DNA of 64,000 nt. Origin: Citrus sinensis. Taxonomy: Eukaryota; Streptophyta; Magnoliopsida; Sapindales; Rutaceae. Both the position numbers and the translations under genes were made by a program. The notes under the pieces are model-generated. The model saw only the letters and a list, made by a program, of their open reading frames with translations. It had not been told where the DNA came from and did no database searches. Of this stretch, positions 53,636 to 63,975 are shown in pieces (the stretch's first letter is position 1; the number at the start of each line of letters is the position of its first letter). The DNA lies in the NCBI RefSeq assembly GCF_022201045.2, contig NC_068559.1, forward strand, positions 23,815,501 through 23,879,500. The letters are read 5' to 3'.

Positions 53636-53978
53636 TTTTTTTTTTTGAATACTGATTAATCATCATATTACTGCATTACACAGATATTTACAACTGTTAT
53701 TATAGCAGATATATTACACTGATATTTACAATCAGAAATACATGATTGGGACTTATATTATTACATTGAATTCTGTGAAGTACATGTCCAGACAAATAAT
53801 CCCTTACAGAAGAAGGATGTCCATACTCCACTCGTATTGCACGAGGGAGAGGAAATTTTTGAAATATTAAACAAATAAGCACGTTAGCCCCCACAAATGC
53901 TTTTGTGGGGGCTTGAACCGCTGCCCTCACAATGCTTGTAAGGGCAGCAGCCCACCACTCCGACCAAGGCCGAAGTGG
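53636..53978 (-). mobile_element. tRNA-derived SINE, copy 1, with perfect 15-bp target duplication
   Basis: CACTCTAGGATTCTT occurs at 53621-53635 and 53979-53993. Read on the minus strand, the element starts CCACTTCGGCC, has an A box TGGTCGGAGTGG (complement of 53955-53966) and a B box GGTTCAAGCCC (complement of 53909-53919), and ends in an A-tail (plus-strand T run). Between the boxes is a 12-bp stem (CTGCCCTTACAA, loop GCA, TTGTGAGGGCAG); just after the B box comes a second hairpin, GCCCCCACAAAAGC/ATTTGTGGGGGC. A 93-codon frame across it is a by-product. Confidence 0.93.
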
Positions 53979-55149
53979 CACTCTAGGATTCTTTACTTTG
54001 CCATATGGGAGAGCAGCATTAAATGAGCCTATCTCATACTAAGCTGGTGAACCTATCTCATATAATTTTTTTTCTCTTAATATAAAGTTTAGCTCATATC
54101 TACTATTAAAAAAATGAAAAGAAAAATCAAACACGATCTACCTAAATTTGAAGTTCAACATAAGAATATGTTCCTCCAAAAAAGAGACGTGTACTAAAAA
54201 AGAAAAATTAAAAAAAAAAAAAGAAGAAGAAAAGAACAAGCTAATTTGACCTTCATAATCATGATGAAATAATTAATCTCTCAACTTTGATATCAATTTG
54301 AAGTTCCACATATATGCTCCTGCAAACAGGACGTCTCGACAAAAAAATTTGAAAAAAAAAATGAAGAAGAAGAAAAGAACAAGCAAATTTGACTTTTATA
54401 ATCATGATGAAATAGCTACACTCTCAACTTTTATTTAAAAAAAAAAAGGTGGAGACGAGAAGATAACTAACATTCATCGAATAAAGAATGATTGTAAACC
54501 CCATCTATTTAGGTACTCGATTATATAGAGTTGAACTACTGGTACACCTCTAATTTCCTCGTGAAATTCCATTTCCATTATATTTATTTTATTTTCGAAA
54601 ATATCCTCTCTCTCTCTCTCTCTTTTAAATATATTATTCTAGTTTTTAATTTAATTGTTTTTAGCATTAAAACTTAACGTAGTAGTTTGTTATTTTTCTT
54701 TTCTTTTGCAATCTTGTTGTTACCTTATACACAAATTAAAATTTTTTTAGGTAAAAAATTTATGAATGTGGCTTAAATTACACATATATTAAATTATAAT
54801 TTGAAAGCAATTATAAGTACAAAAATATTTATGAAAAGAACAATATATTTTAAATTTGTGCAATTTATTTTGATTACATAGGAAATGACATGTAAAAAAA
54901 AAAAAAAAAGATTGATTAATACAAGTAATTTATTTAGAGAGAAAATATAACTTATTTGTCTGTAACTGTAATGTGTCGAGGCTGGTCTTTCATATAAGCC
55001 CAGTGACGCTGTACGACGCACACTGGTCCATGGGGCTGGGATTGTTCGAGTCCACATCTTTATTTCATTTTATTATAACTCGTAAAGATAATAAAATAAT
55101 TTGTGATAAAACAAAGAGCAGTTCAGTCTTTAAGCAGTTTTTTTTTGTC

Positions 55150-55345
55150 AATGCTATGAATAAAAAGTGTTGTACTTAAAAAAGTACAGCTGTCATAAAA
55201 AAATTGTAATTACAAAATAAATATAAATAATACGTAATAAATATGATTTTTTAAAAATAATTTTGATAAAAATAATAAAAATATTATAAATTTATCATTA
55301 TATAAGTACGGAATCAAATCAATTTAAATTTTAAATTATAACTGT
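55150..55345 (+). mobile_element. Copy of dispersed hAT-like MITE family
   Basis: ATTTTTTAAAAATAATTTTG then ATAAAAATAATAA matches the element near 60735-60930 almost exactly, with related sequence near 63657 and, inverted, near 17420. Borders approximate; it has lost one or both ends. Confidence 0.6.
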
Positions 55346-55444
55346 TAGAATTTAATAAATACTTTAGTGCTCTCGAACTTAAAAAAATAAACCTCACTAC
55401 CAAATTTATCCTATATCTTTTTCTTTGGAATTTATCATATGTCT

Positions 55445-55776
55445 TTTTTTTTTTTTTTTTTTGAAACTGATTAATCATCAGATTACTGCATTACACAGAT
55501 ATTTACAACAACTGCTTATTGTAGCAGAGATATTACACTGATATTTACAATCAGATATACATGATTGGGACTTACATTATTACAATGAATTCTATGAAGT
55601 ACATGCCCAATACAAATAACCCATGACAGGAGAGGATGTCCATACTCCACTTGCATTTCACAAGGGATAATGATTTTTTAAATATAAAGAACATTTAGCC
55701 CCCACAATACTTTTGTGGAGGCTAGAACCGTGCTTGTGAGGGCAGCAGCCCACCACTTCGGCCAAGGCCGAAGTGG
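55445..55776 (-). mobile_element. tRNA-derived SINE, copy 2, with 9-bp target duplication
   Basis: CATATGTCT occurs at 55436-55444 and 55777-55785. The element is the same family and orientation as the one at 53636 (start CCACTTCGGCC; shared GGACATCC, ATTCATTGTAATAATGTAAG-like body, long A-tail). About 12 nt are missing between the A and B boxes, which removes one arm of the stem seen in copy 1, and the B box reads GGTTCTAGCC. Confidence 0.92.
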
Positions 55777-56418
55777 CATATGTCTGTTTCTTTAAAACCA
55801 TCTCAAACAATCTTTTTTTTAAAAGGTCCTCACCAATGGGTCCCAAATGCCATGCACAGAGCTAAAAAGCGTGCTTCACCAACTCTTTGGCACGACATTA
55901 ATGTGTTTATCGCTTGCCAGAATTTTTACATAGATTTAGGTTTTTTTTTTTTTTAAGGTTAAACAATGAATATTAAAATTTCTAATAAAATTTTATTACA
56001 ACTTCTTAAACCGACTCAAAATGTGTAATCAGATTTATTTTTAAATATTTCAAAGAAAAGTAACACATTAATACATACGGGAAACTCAAACCTATACATA
56101 CGTTGTAGGTGAATAAGTAGTCGAACACTAGACTATTGAGTAAGTTTTCACATAAATTAAGTAGATGCTGAGTAGTTGTAAATTTTGTCAATTAACTGTA
56201 CAGGAAATCCTCAATCATTAATAGTGCTCTTATGACTGAGAAAAATAAAGCACACGTTAGTTATCAAATCAGTACCCCTATAAAATAGTATTTAATCAAA
56301 TATTAATTTATCAATATTTTTATTATAAAATGGATAATTTGATCTCTACCTCATAACAAGATTCTCTCATAATATGAATATGTATGAATAAATAACTTTG
56401 ATTAGTAGTTAATAAAAA

Positions 56419-56625
56419 AAATGTAAAGAAATTAAATTTTACTCATATACTACTACTACTACTAAAAGACATATGATAGGAGATCTTTAAAATCTCATCC
56501 GATTGGTAGGTAATAAATAAAAAATATAAAGAAGTTAAATTTTACTTATATACTACCACTAAAATACCTATGATAGGAGATCTTTGAAACTCATTAGAGT
56601 TAGATTAGGAGAGAATCTTATTCCC
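56419..56625. repeat. About 102-bp tandem duplication
   Basis: TTAAATTTTACTCATATACTAC and ATGATAGGAGATCTTTAAAA in the first copy recur as TTAAATTTTACTTATATACTAC and ATGATAGGAGATCTTTGAAA about 102 bp later. A short (TAC)n run lies in the first copy. Confidence 0.8.
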
Positions 56626-57162
56626 TCTAATTTTGAACGTTTCAAAGATTTATAAAGAAATTTTAATAACACTGTATTGTTGTTTTATACAGTCAACTAC
56701 GACCTGTCAAACAAGGCTTAACAAGGAACATTAGAAAAACGTTGTTGTCAATTAGATGTATTTTGGTGTTTTAGTGCGATATACTAGGTATTATTGTTAC
56801 AGACAAATACAACCTATCAAATGTGCATAATAATAAAATATTTCAACAATTAATAAGTGTCTATCCAATCTACAAGCTAGGTAGTATTCTTTTTTGGGAA
56901 AACATACAATTGTTTTTTTTTTCTAAATTTAGTTCTTGATTATAATAAAATATATAAAAATATCGAAATACACCTGGGCACAGATTATTGGGTGAGAGTA
57001 AATTAATATTTCTTCTATAAATTTGTGGATAGGATAAATATATATGTTCCTTCAAATTAATGAGAATAGAATATTGGATAAAAATGAAGTTAGATCAGTC
57101 ACAATAAATTTCTAATAGTCTAATGATAAATATATATATTAGTAGAGTTGTGATTGTATACG

Positions 57163-57170
57163 TATAAAAG
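57163..57170 (+). promoter_or_regulatory. Candidate TATA box of the F-box gene
   Basis: TATAAAAG lies 233 bp upstream of the ATG at 57396. A start near 57195 would give a leader of about 200 nt. One ATG in that interval (57235, AAATGAAGAATCTAAAGC) would open a short upstream frame. Confidence 0.45.
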
Positions 57171-57395
57171 AAGTTTAACATCGCACCGACGCGAGCGCAC
57201 TAAAAAGCCGCAATCAGCATTGCTCACCACACAAATGAAGAATCTAAAGCTCACCAACTGATTTAAGTTTGTGCTTTTACACTCTCACTAGGATAGGAAA
57301 AAAACCAAACCCCCGCATCCCTAATCCCTTAATGAAACCCTAAGCAAAAATTAACCAGAGAGCGCAAGAGTGATCCTCACACAACAACAGACAGC

Positions 57396-58529
57396 ATGAT
57401 GGAGAAGGAACAACAACCGCCATCATCGTCAAAACCAATACCTTCCGAGATAATCTACGATATTCTCACAAAGCTGCCCATAAAATCCTTGATGCGATTC
57501 CGTTGCCTTTCCAAGCTTTGCTCGTCGTACATAACCGCCCCATCGTTTGCAGAACTTCATGCACTTAATTTCCCCATAAAAACTGTAGGCCTCCTCGTCA
57601 CCTGCCCAGCCAGGCTTCAAACCGCTCAGCATTTTTTCTCCGTTGACTTCGACGGCGGCCTCGCCGTCCCTCTCTTGACCATCCCACCGCGCTTCTCCCG
57701 TTACACCACTCGCTCCGTTAACGGCATAATCCTGATGGACTTCGGCCTTTACGCTACATTATGCAACCCCAGTACCAGACAAACCTTCAATACCCCGTTT
57801 GTTTGCTCCTTAACGTCTCCTTCCGTAAACTCTACTTACTTTTGCGTGAACTCCTTTGGGTTTGATCCCGTTAGTAAAAAGTACAAAGTTTTGAACTCCT
57901 GGGCCATCCCTGGGAGAGACCCTGAGTATAGAATTTTTGAGCTGGGGACAAATTCCTGGCGCCCGCTTAAAGGTGGCCCGAATTATTATCCTCAGCGGGA
58001 AAGCGTTTGTGTTGATGGCTTTGTGTATTTCAGAAGCTGGGTTTCGACTCACAAGAACGGCAGAACGGTTCTAATTGCGTTTGATTTACATGAGGAGAGT
58101 TTCCGGGTGATTGAAATTCCTGCAAAGGCATTGGCGCGTAGAAGTGAGTCTGAACTGATCGTGTATTCGGGACGTCCGGCTATAGCTGATCATCTGCTTC
58201 TTGAAGATGCTACCATGACGATTTGGGTGTTGGATGAAAATGATGGTGATTATTGGGTTCAGATTAAGGTGTTTTTACCGGAAGATTACGGTGAAGAGAT
58301 TCTTGAAGAAGATATTGATTACTTTGTTGATTGTATTGGTCGTAACAATGAGCTCTTGTTGGTGCCACAGACAGTGTCCGACTCAGTTTACGTGATCCAT
58401 TATGATGTTGTGAATAGAAGTATGAGGAGAGCTGAAATATTTGGACTGCCTGAGGATAGGTTTAGTGATTTATCTTCTAATACTTTTAGGGTCATTAATT
58501 ATGAAGAAAACGTCATGTCGTTTACATAA
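57396..58529 (+). CDS. F-box protein with FBA-type associated domain
   Basis: A single 377-codon exon. Residues about 14-55 are an F-box (IPSEIIYDILTKLPIKSLMRF) for SKP1 binding in an SCF ubiquitin ligase. The rest matches the FBA/kelch-like region of CPR1/CPR30-type plant F-box proteins: NGIILMD, LCNPSTRQ, GFDPVSKKYKVL, then SVCVDGFVYF and IAFDLHEESFRVIEIP. The substrate is unknown. The position after the F-box where most relatives have Trp (K-S-W) reads KLCSSYI here, so the conserved Trp is replaced by Cys. A second Met directly follows the first. The coding region is GC-richer than its flanks. More 3' exons are possible (see 60234-60454), but the frame closes normally. Confidence 0.93.
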   Translation: MMEKEQQPPSSSKPIPSEIIYDILTKLPIKSLMRFRCLSKLCSSYITAPSFAELHALNFPIKTVGLLVTCPARLQTAQHFFSVDFDGGLAVPLLTIPPRFSRYTTRSVNGIILMDFGLYATLCNPSTRQTFNTPFVCSLTSPSVNSTYFCVNSFGFDPVSKKYKVLNSWAIPGRDPEYRIFELGTNSWRPLKGGPNYYPQRESVCVDGFVYFRSWVSTHKNGRTVLIAFDLHEESFRVIEIPAKALARRSESELIVYSGRPAIADHLLLEDATMTIWVLDENDGDYWVQIKVFLPEDYGEEILEEDIDYFVDCIGRNNELLLVPQTVSDSVYVIHYDVVNRSMRRAEIFGLPEDRFSDLSSNTFRVINYEENVMSFT

Positions 58530-59057
58530 TTGCCATGGCTTAATTAATTTCCTGGTCTTTTCAGTTACCTGTGTGTAGTTAGTGACTTGACAACCTCATC
58601 TAGCTAGTGTTCTCAATTGCAACCATAAGACAGTATTTTTGTTTTTTGTTTTAATCTTTGGTGTTGAATTTATATCATTGCTGCTCCCTTGTTTCTGTCA
58701 GGCAACTACAAATAGAAGAAATATACATAAATTAAAAACATCGTAGTACATTAATATAAAGTATATTAAGATGTCACATGATTTTGTGGTTTTTGAGTTT
58801 TAGCTACTTATTTCTCTCTAATTTTCACAATTTCCTGTTACTCCCTTGACATAAAAAAAAAAAAAATCATAATAATACTTTTAATAATCCAAAAGTTATA
58901 TGGGTAACACATGTCATCTCCCTCCCTAGTTTGAAACTACTTTTAGACTTTCGTTTTTGTGATTTTGCATGTGATAATGCTCACTTGAAATACATGTCAA
59001 CATCTTAATATTCGTTTCATTCGAAGCTAAAGGACCAAATTATATATAGGAGAATGG

Positions 59058-59128
59058 TTGTTTAATCTCTCATAAATGTTATATTCATCTATTGTTTAAT
59101 CTCTCATAAATGTTTTATTCATCTCTAT
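59058..59128. repeat. 34-bp tandem duplication
   Basis: TTGTTTAATCTCTCATAAAT followed by GTTNTATTCATCT occurs twice in tandem with a period of 34 bp. Confidence 0.85.
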
Positions 59129-60233
59129 TAGATTTTTAACCGTCTATTTCATTTTTAGTGCCAAAAGATAATAGATGAAGTTAATATTTTATGTTCCTCT
59201 ACAATTCTATCTTACTTATAATATTTTAAAGTAGTTTGGTGTCAAAATTAGAGAGAAGGTGAAAATAATTAGGTGTGTGTAATTGCCAAAAGAATCCTTA
59301 TTATTATTTTTTTAATCCCAATGACTTGTGTAAGATTTCAATTTAAATTTTAAAATATCACACTCTAAATGACTGTTTTTGTTTTATTTTCACAGTCAAC
59401 TATGTTATCTCTTAACGAGAGGGAAGAAACAAGTAATTAAAAATCGAATAAAAATGTATATAATAAATATAATATCTGTTAAGAATAAAACATGCGTTCT
59501 CCCATTATATATTTCGTTGTTTCACTTGATCCATATATACTGTGTTAGGTATATTTTTAGTGTGGAGTTGAAAAAAGAAATTGTTTTGAACCATTTTTAA
59601 TTAGTTTGATGATTGAAGTGCTTTCGCTTTCTTTTTCTCGATTAAATTTCGCATCTTTGTGGTAGTTGATGCATACCATCAAATATTGCCTAGTCTTCAT
59701 CTCATTCACATGCATTGCTTGACTGCTCAACAAATTGAAACACACGGGACGTGATCATTTAATTAATTAATAGTTAGACCTGATTTTATAGCCACGTGTT
59801 CAACAAACAAACTTTTAAAAAGACAGAGAATGACAATTTCATCCTTCACATAATTTGTTTTACTATTTGGGTCTCGGATAAAATTTTTAATATCCCATTT
59901 TTTCACTCATGATGCTAAAATATTAACACTAAATATATGTTGTTGAAGGGCAAAAATTACATTTTACGCACAAACAATTATTTGAGAATCTTTCAAACTT
60001 ACAAAACAAAACTAACATGTCACTATCCTTTAACGCTAAAGATGAAACGAGTTTGTAAAAGTTTATTAAGAATCTAAACAGTAAAAAATAACTTTGAAGA
60101 AGGACCAAAGTGTCATTCTTCCTTATTTAAGTCAACGGGAGAAACTTTGAATTTGAGTCTTGTATCACAGGTATATATTTCTAATAGTTACGTATTAAAC
60201 ACTCACTTACATTTCTGATCTTTGTTTGCAGGT

Positions 60234-60454
60234 TTCATGCCAAGGTGATGATGATTGGTTTGCAGAGGTTAGCGAAAATTCTGAGGTCTAGAATGAGAAA
60301 TATGAGGCTAAAGAATCTGTATCATAAGATTGAAAAGACAGAGAGCATGAGGCAAGAAGAAAAAGGACACAGGAAAACTCAGAAGCCGATTGCAAAAACT
60401 CTGAAGAGCGCTGATCCCATTGCTGTAAGAAACAACAGCTATTATATCTTCTGA
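60234..60454 (+). other. Possible transcribed exon, function unknown
   Basis: A good acceptor (TTTGTTTGCAG, ending about 60232) precedes GC-richer, exon-like sequence. One frame reads VSCQGDDDWFAEVSENSEV then stops; another gives a Lys/Arg-rich 69-codon frame starting at 60245. A possible donor CACAG|GTATAT lies near 60171, so 60172-60232 would be a very short intron. It could be a 3' UTR exon of the F-box gene, a relic, or chance. Confidence 0.25.
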
Positions 60455-60734
60455 TTGGCTAGCTAAAATAGTTGCTGGAAACAGTGATTTTAAGATTGAT
60501 CAAACCAGCATAATTCAATGTGATTTTTTTTTTCTTACTGAGTGTTTTATCAGTTGGACAATCTAGGGAGATTCCGTTTCTCGTTGTGAGAGCTGTAACT
60601 TCCTTGTCAACTTTTCTACTGTTTTAGGTGATCGATCTTAAGGAAGTTTGAAGGTGCGGAAGTAAGCAAAATTGGCTGAACCCTACCATTTTCTGTTCTG
60701 CTTCAATTATGCAATTCTTTTTATTCTTTCTCAG

Positions 60735-60930
60735 GGCGTGTTTATTTTATTAAGGTGTTGTGGTAGCTTAACCCACATTTTCTGTGATATAAAAAAAATT
60801 ACGGTTGTGAAATAAAAATTGATAATGTTAAATAAATATAATTTTTTAAAAATAATTTTGATAAAAATAATAAGTATGTTATAGGTTTTGATCATACAAA
60901 TGTGAGATAAAATTAACTTTTTTTTTCAAG
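60735..60930 (+). mobile_element. Copy of dispersed hAT-like MITE family
   Basis: GTGAAATAAAAATTGATAAT, TTTTTTAAAAATAATTTTG and GTTATAGGTTTTGATCATAC align with the copies near 55150 and 63657. Borders approximate. Confidence 0.6.
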
Positions 60931-61015
60931 CTCCGCTCTCTCGTATGGAGTCACTACTTTAGCTAACACTTTACCTCTTACAGGTCGACCCGGTACGAGC
61001 GGGGATTAATCTAGG

Positions 61016-61577
61016 TAGGGATGGCAAATAGCGGGCTTGGGCCGGGCTTTTTCAAGCCCATGTCCAGGCCCTCTGTCAGCTAAGTGTACGGGCCGGGCCC
61101 ATTGAGGGCATGTGCCGGGCTCGGGCTTTATTTATTTATTTTAAATTTTTTAAATTATTGTAAATTTGAAATAAATTAATAATGAACAAATTATTACAAT
61201 CATAGATAAATTAAAGAAAATCAATATTTCAAATTAAAATAATAAATAAAGAAAATAAAAACTCATAACTTTAATTTTTTTTAATACTAAATTTTCTAAT
61301 TCAAACGCTCTCTTAATTAATTGACACAAAAGGGAGAATTTAGTATCATAATTTTAGTTTTTTTGAATCATAATTGATTTATAAGTTAAGAATTTAAGTT
61401 TTCTTTTTTATTTTTGAATTACTTTTCAATTTTAATTATATTATTCTAATTTATAAAATTATTTTTTTAAAAGTAGTGGGCTTGGGCTTTGTCCGGACTT
61501 TTTTTCTTGGGCCATTGTCTAGTTCCTCATGGGTGAGGGCCGGGCCTGGGCCGGCCCGAGCTTTTTTGCCAACCCTA
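61016..61577. mobile_element. hAT-like MITE with GC-rich ends and 8-bp target duplication
   Basis: The left end TAGGGATGGCAAATAGCGGG and complement of the right end TAGGGTTGGCAAAAAAGCTC are inverted repeats. They continue into GGGCTTGGGCCGGGC and GGGCCGGCCCAGGCCC. AATCTAGG (61008-61015) and AATCTAAG (61578-61585) agree at 7 of 8 sites, as for hAT elements. The about 350-bp interior is extremely AT-rich and non-coding; the 65-codon frame at 61476 lies in the right terminal region. Confidence 0.88.
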
Positions 61578-61897
61578 AATCTAAGTTGTGATATGGACTT
61601 AAAGGTGCCTCTCACAGCTGAAATCCACTCAAGACCACCTCGTAATTTAGAGGAAAAAAAAACTTTTTTTTAAAACTACAATAATAAGTTCGTCAAATAT
61701 TTTAAAATTATAATTTTAAATTACAGGTGCTCAATTATAATATCAGAAACACAGGCCCTCAATTGCTTGTGATTGATTGTGCTCAAAATGTTTGTTCCGT
61801 TTCGATTCATTGAAATTTGTTTATCAAACATTAGAGTCGATCCTAACACATGTCCAACAAATAATGTCATTTGTTTGGCAATTAAAATATAGGAAGA

Positions 61898-62155
61898 AGT
61901 ACAATATCAACTTGCTTTTCTATTTAAAAACCAGAATAATTTAAATTGAGATGCAGCTACCATTAGTTGTCGTACTTTGGGGGGGAAAAAAAAAGAAGAG
62001 AAAAGAAAAAATTGCGCTGTGAAGAAGGACAACATCAAATTGACTTCCTATGTGAAAAAAACCTGAATAATTTAAATTGAGATGCAACTATCATTAGTTG
62101 TCACACTATAAAAAATTAAGAAAAAAATGAAAAATGAAAAAATTGCGCTGTGATG
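61898..62155. repeat. 131-bp tandem duplication
   Basis: GAATAATTTAAATTGAGATG occurs at 61934 and 62065. Both copies continue with CAACTA/CAGCTA, CATTAGTTGTC and, after an A/G-rich stretch, AAAAATTGCGCTGTGA. Confidence 0.85.
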
Positions 62156-62530
62156 AAAGTTCCTAAATCACAAAGATGCACTTAAAATTAACACAAAGAA
62201 AACACAAGGGTTTAAATTAAAAATTTACGTACTTTTGAGGTTATTTTAGTTTATTAACACAACGACTAATAAAATTTTTACCTTTCATGTGTTTATATGT
62301 TAAGTTGAAGTTTTGGGCTTTTGGCCCTCAAATTATTTAGCACTAACGATTTAATAATTTCAACCTTTTTTTTAATATTTTTATTTGACGACTCAATCTA
62401 TCTCACCAATCTTTTTTTAATTAAACTTAATTATTCTTAAAATTATCTTTATTTATTAATTTTCTTTTCCAAATTATTATTCAAGTTCTAGAGAAACTCC
62501 ATTAATCCTTCAAAATGCAACATCAGCATC

Positions 62531-62819
62531 ATGACTTTTGATGAGAAAAAATCACTCGAAATAGGTAATAAAATGCTAGGTTTAGAATTGATTCTGCCGT
62601 AAATCATTCGCAGATAATAGAGCAGCATTTTACACAATTGAGTTTGAAATTGATCGAGATAGCTCCGTTATCCAGTTATTTAAGAAGATGACTGAAATAC
62701 TCGAAAGATTGATAAAACAAATGCATAATAAGAGAAACTTAAGAAGCAAAAATAGGGACGAAGCTGATTGTTTCAGTACATCGACAAGAGAGACAAAGCA
62801 CTTGGATGAAGCTGTGTAA
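62531..62819 (+). CDS. Candidate two-exon small protein or gene relic, about 79 residues
   Basis: From an ATG at 62531, exon 62531-62564 followed by a GT-AG interval and exon 62614-62819 give one frame of 79 residues. Exon 2 alone is coding-like: it begins NRAAFYTIEFEIDRDSS and continues with the amphipathic VIQLFKKMTEILERLIKQ. The intron would be only 49 nt, shorter than plant introns normally are. This argues for a relic of a larger gene or for chance. No family recognised. Confidence 0.2.
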
Positions 62820-63656
62820 ATGGGGATAAAGACAGCAAGCACCAGATTGCTGTGAGATCTTGAAATTGTTAGTGGGTATTGGATGCACATCATTAATAAG
62901 TAATTGATGAAACATGATCAACTTTTTAAAGTTTAATTTCGAATGCATTTGCTCTATTAACATGAAAGATCTTTAGTTCATGTTTCAATAACCTTATAAT
63001 TCCAATGAATGATCTGTTCAAGTATTTTTAGAGTAATGAAAATTAAGAAAGTGATAAATAAGGGTAATTTTATAAATATATAGAGGTAATTGAAAAGTTG
63101 AAGATAAATTGGGAAAATGTTTGTTGCCCTGAAAATAAACCCTAATTTAACCCCATTCAAGTGTAATTTATTTTATTTTTTAGCTATAATTGGGTTTATT
63201 TTCTGGGTGTATGCCACTGCTCGATAAATTGAGAGGGAAACATTACAACTTTTTTTTTTCTCCTTTTCACATTTTTCTCCACCAGCTCATGTTACTTTTC
63301 TGTATTTCCGGAACCCCTTTAACCTTTTTTTAAATCTTTTTTTCCTAAATTCATTTTTTAAAATATTTTATGGTTTAGAACTTAGATTTTTTTTTTTCTT
63401 GGTAGTACGCATGGTTTGGTAAAGTAGAAAATAAATGGAAACTGTTATATTCATTCGAATTTACATAAATAAAAATTTCAGTATTTGCAAAGGTCGAACT
63501 TAGCTGAAAAAAACTAATAATGGTAAATTTATTATTACATTTCCTTTTTTTCTTTCCCATCTCTAGATAATCCTACATCACTTTTTACCTTTTGAGTGTA
63601 AATCCTTATCTACTATCCATTAATATCAAAGTTCTTGGTTATCCATAAAGGCAATG

Positions 63657-63850
63657 CCCTATTTGGTATTGAAATATTGTAGAGTTACTATAGAAAAAAA
63701 ATTATGATTATGAAATAAAAATTAATAGTACATAGTATATACAATTTCTAAATAATAGTTTTGACAAAATTAGTAAAGATATAATAGATTTTTTGTCATA
63801 CAAGTATAAAATTAAATTAACTTATTTTTCAAACTACAACGAGGTAGTAT
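63657..63850 (+). mobile_element. Copy of dispersed hAT-like MITE family
   Basis: The left end CCCTATTTGGTATTGAAAT, core ATTATGATTATGAAATAAAA and AGTAAAGATATAATAGATTT, and right part AACTTATTTTTCAAACTACA match the inverted copy near 17420 and the copies near 55150 and 60735. It is probably the most complete copy in the window. Confidence 0.6.
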
Positions 63851-63891
63851 TAACGAAACATTTACTATTCTTAAGCTATTCAATCTTAATC

Positions 63892-63975
63892 TCAAACGGG
63901 ATCTAAATGTGTAGGAAAATCCATATATGACATTCAAACGGGATCTAAATGTGTAGGAAAATTCATATATGGCAT
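63892..63975. repeat. 42-bp tandem duplication
   Basis: TCAAACGGGATCTAAATGTG followed by TAGGAAAATYCATATATGRCAT occurs twice with a 42-bp period and only two differences. Confidence 0.92.

Larger units (their letters stand above)
50437..57395. other. 7-kb intergenic region dominated by short transposons
   Basis: The left 300 bases are the HDDC2 leader and promoter. From 50.7 to 55.8 kb three MITE-like elements, three SINEs and a hAT-like MITE lie one after another, listed separately. The remainder (about 52.4-53.0, 54.0-55.1 and 55.8-57.1 kb) is AT-rich with A/T tracts, a (CT)n run near 54608 and no coding sequence I can support. Confidence 0.7.

Noticed and set aside
53700..53981. 93-codon minus-strand frame, and the similar one at 55658-55846
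   Set aside because: Both run through the two SINE copies and reflect the repeat, not a gene.
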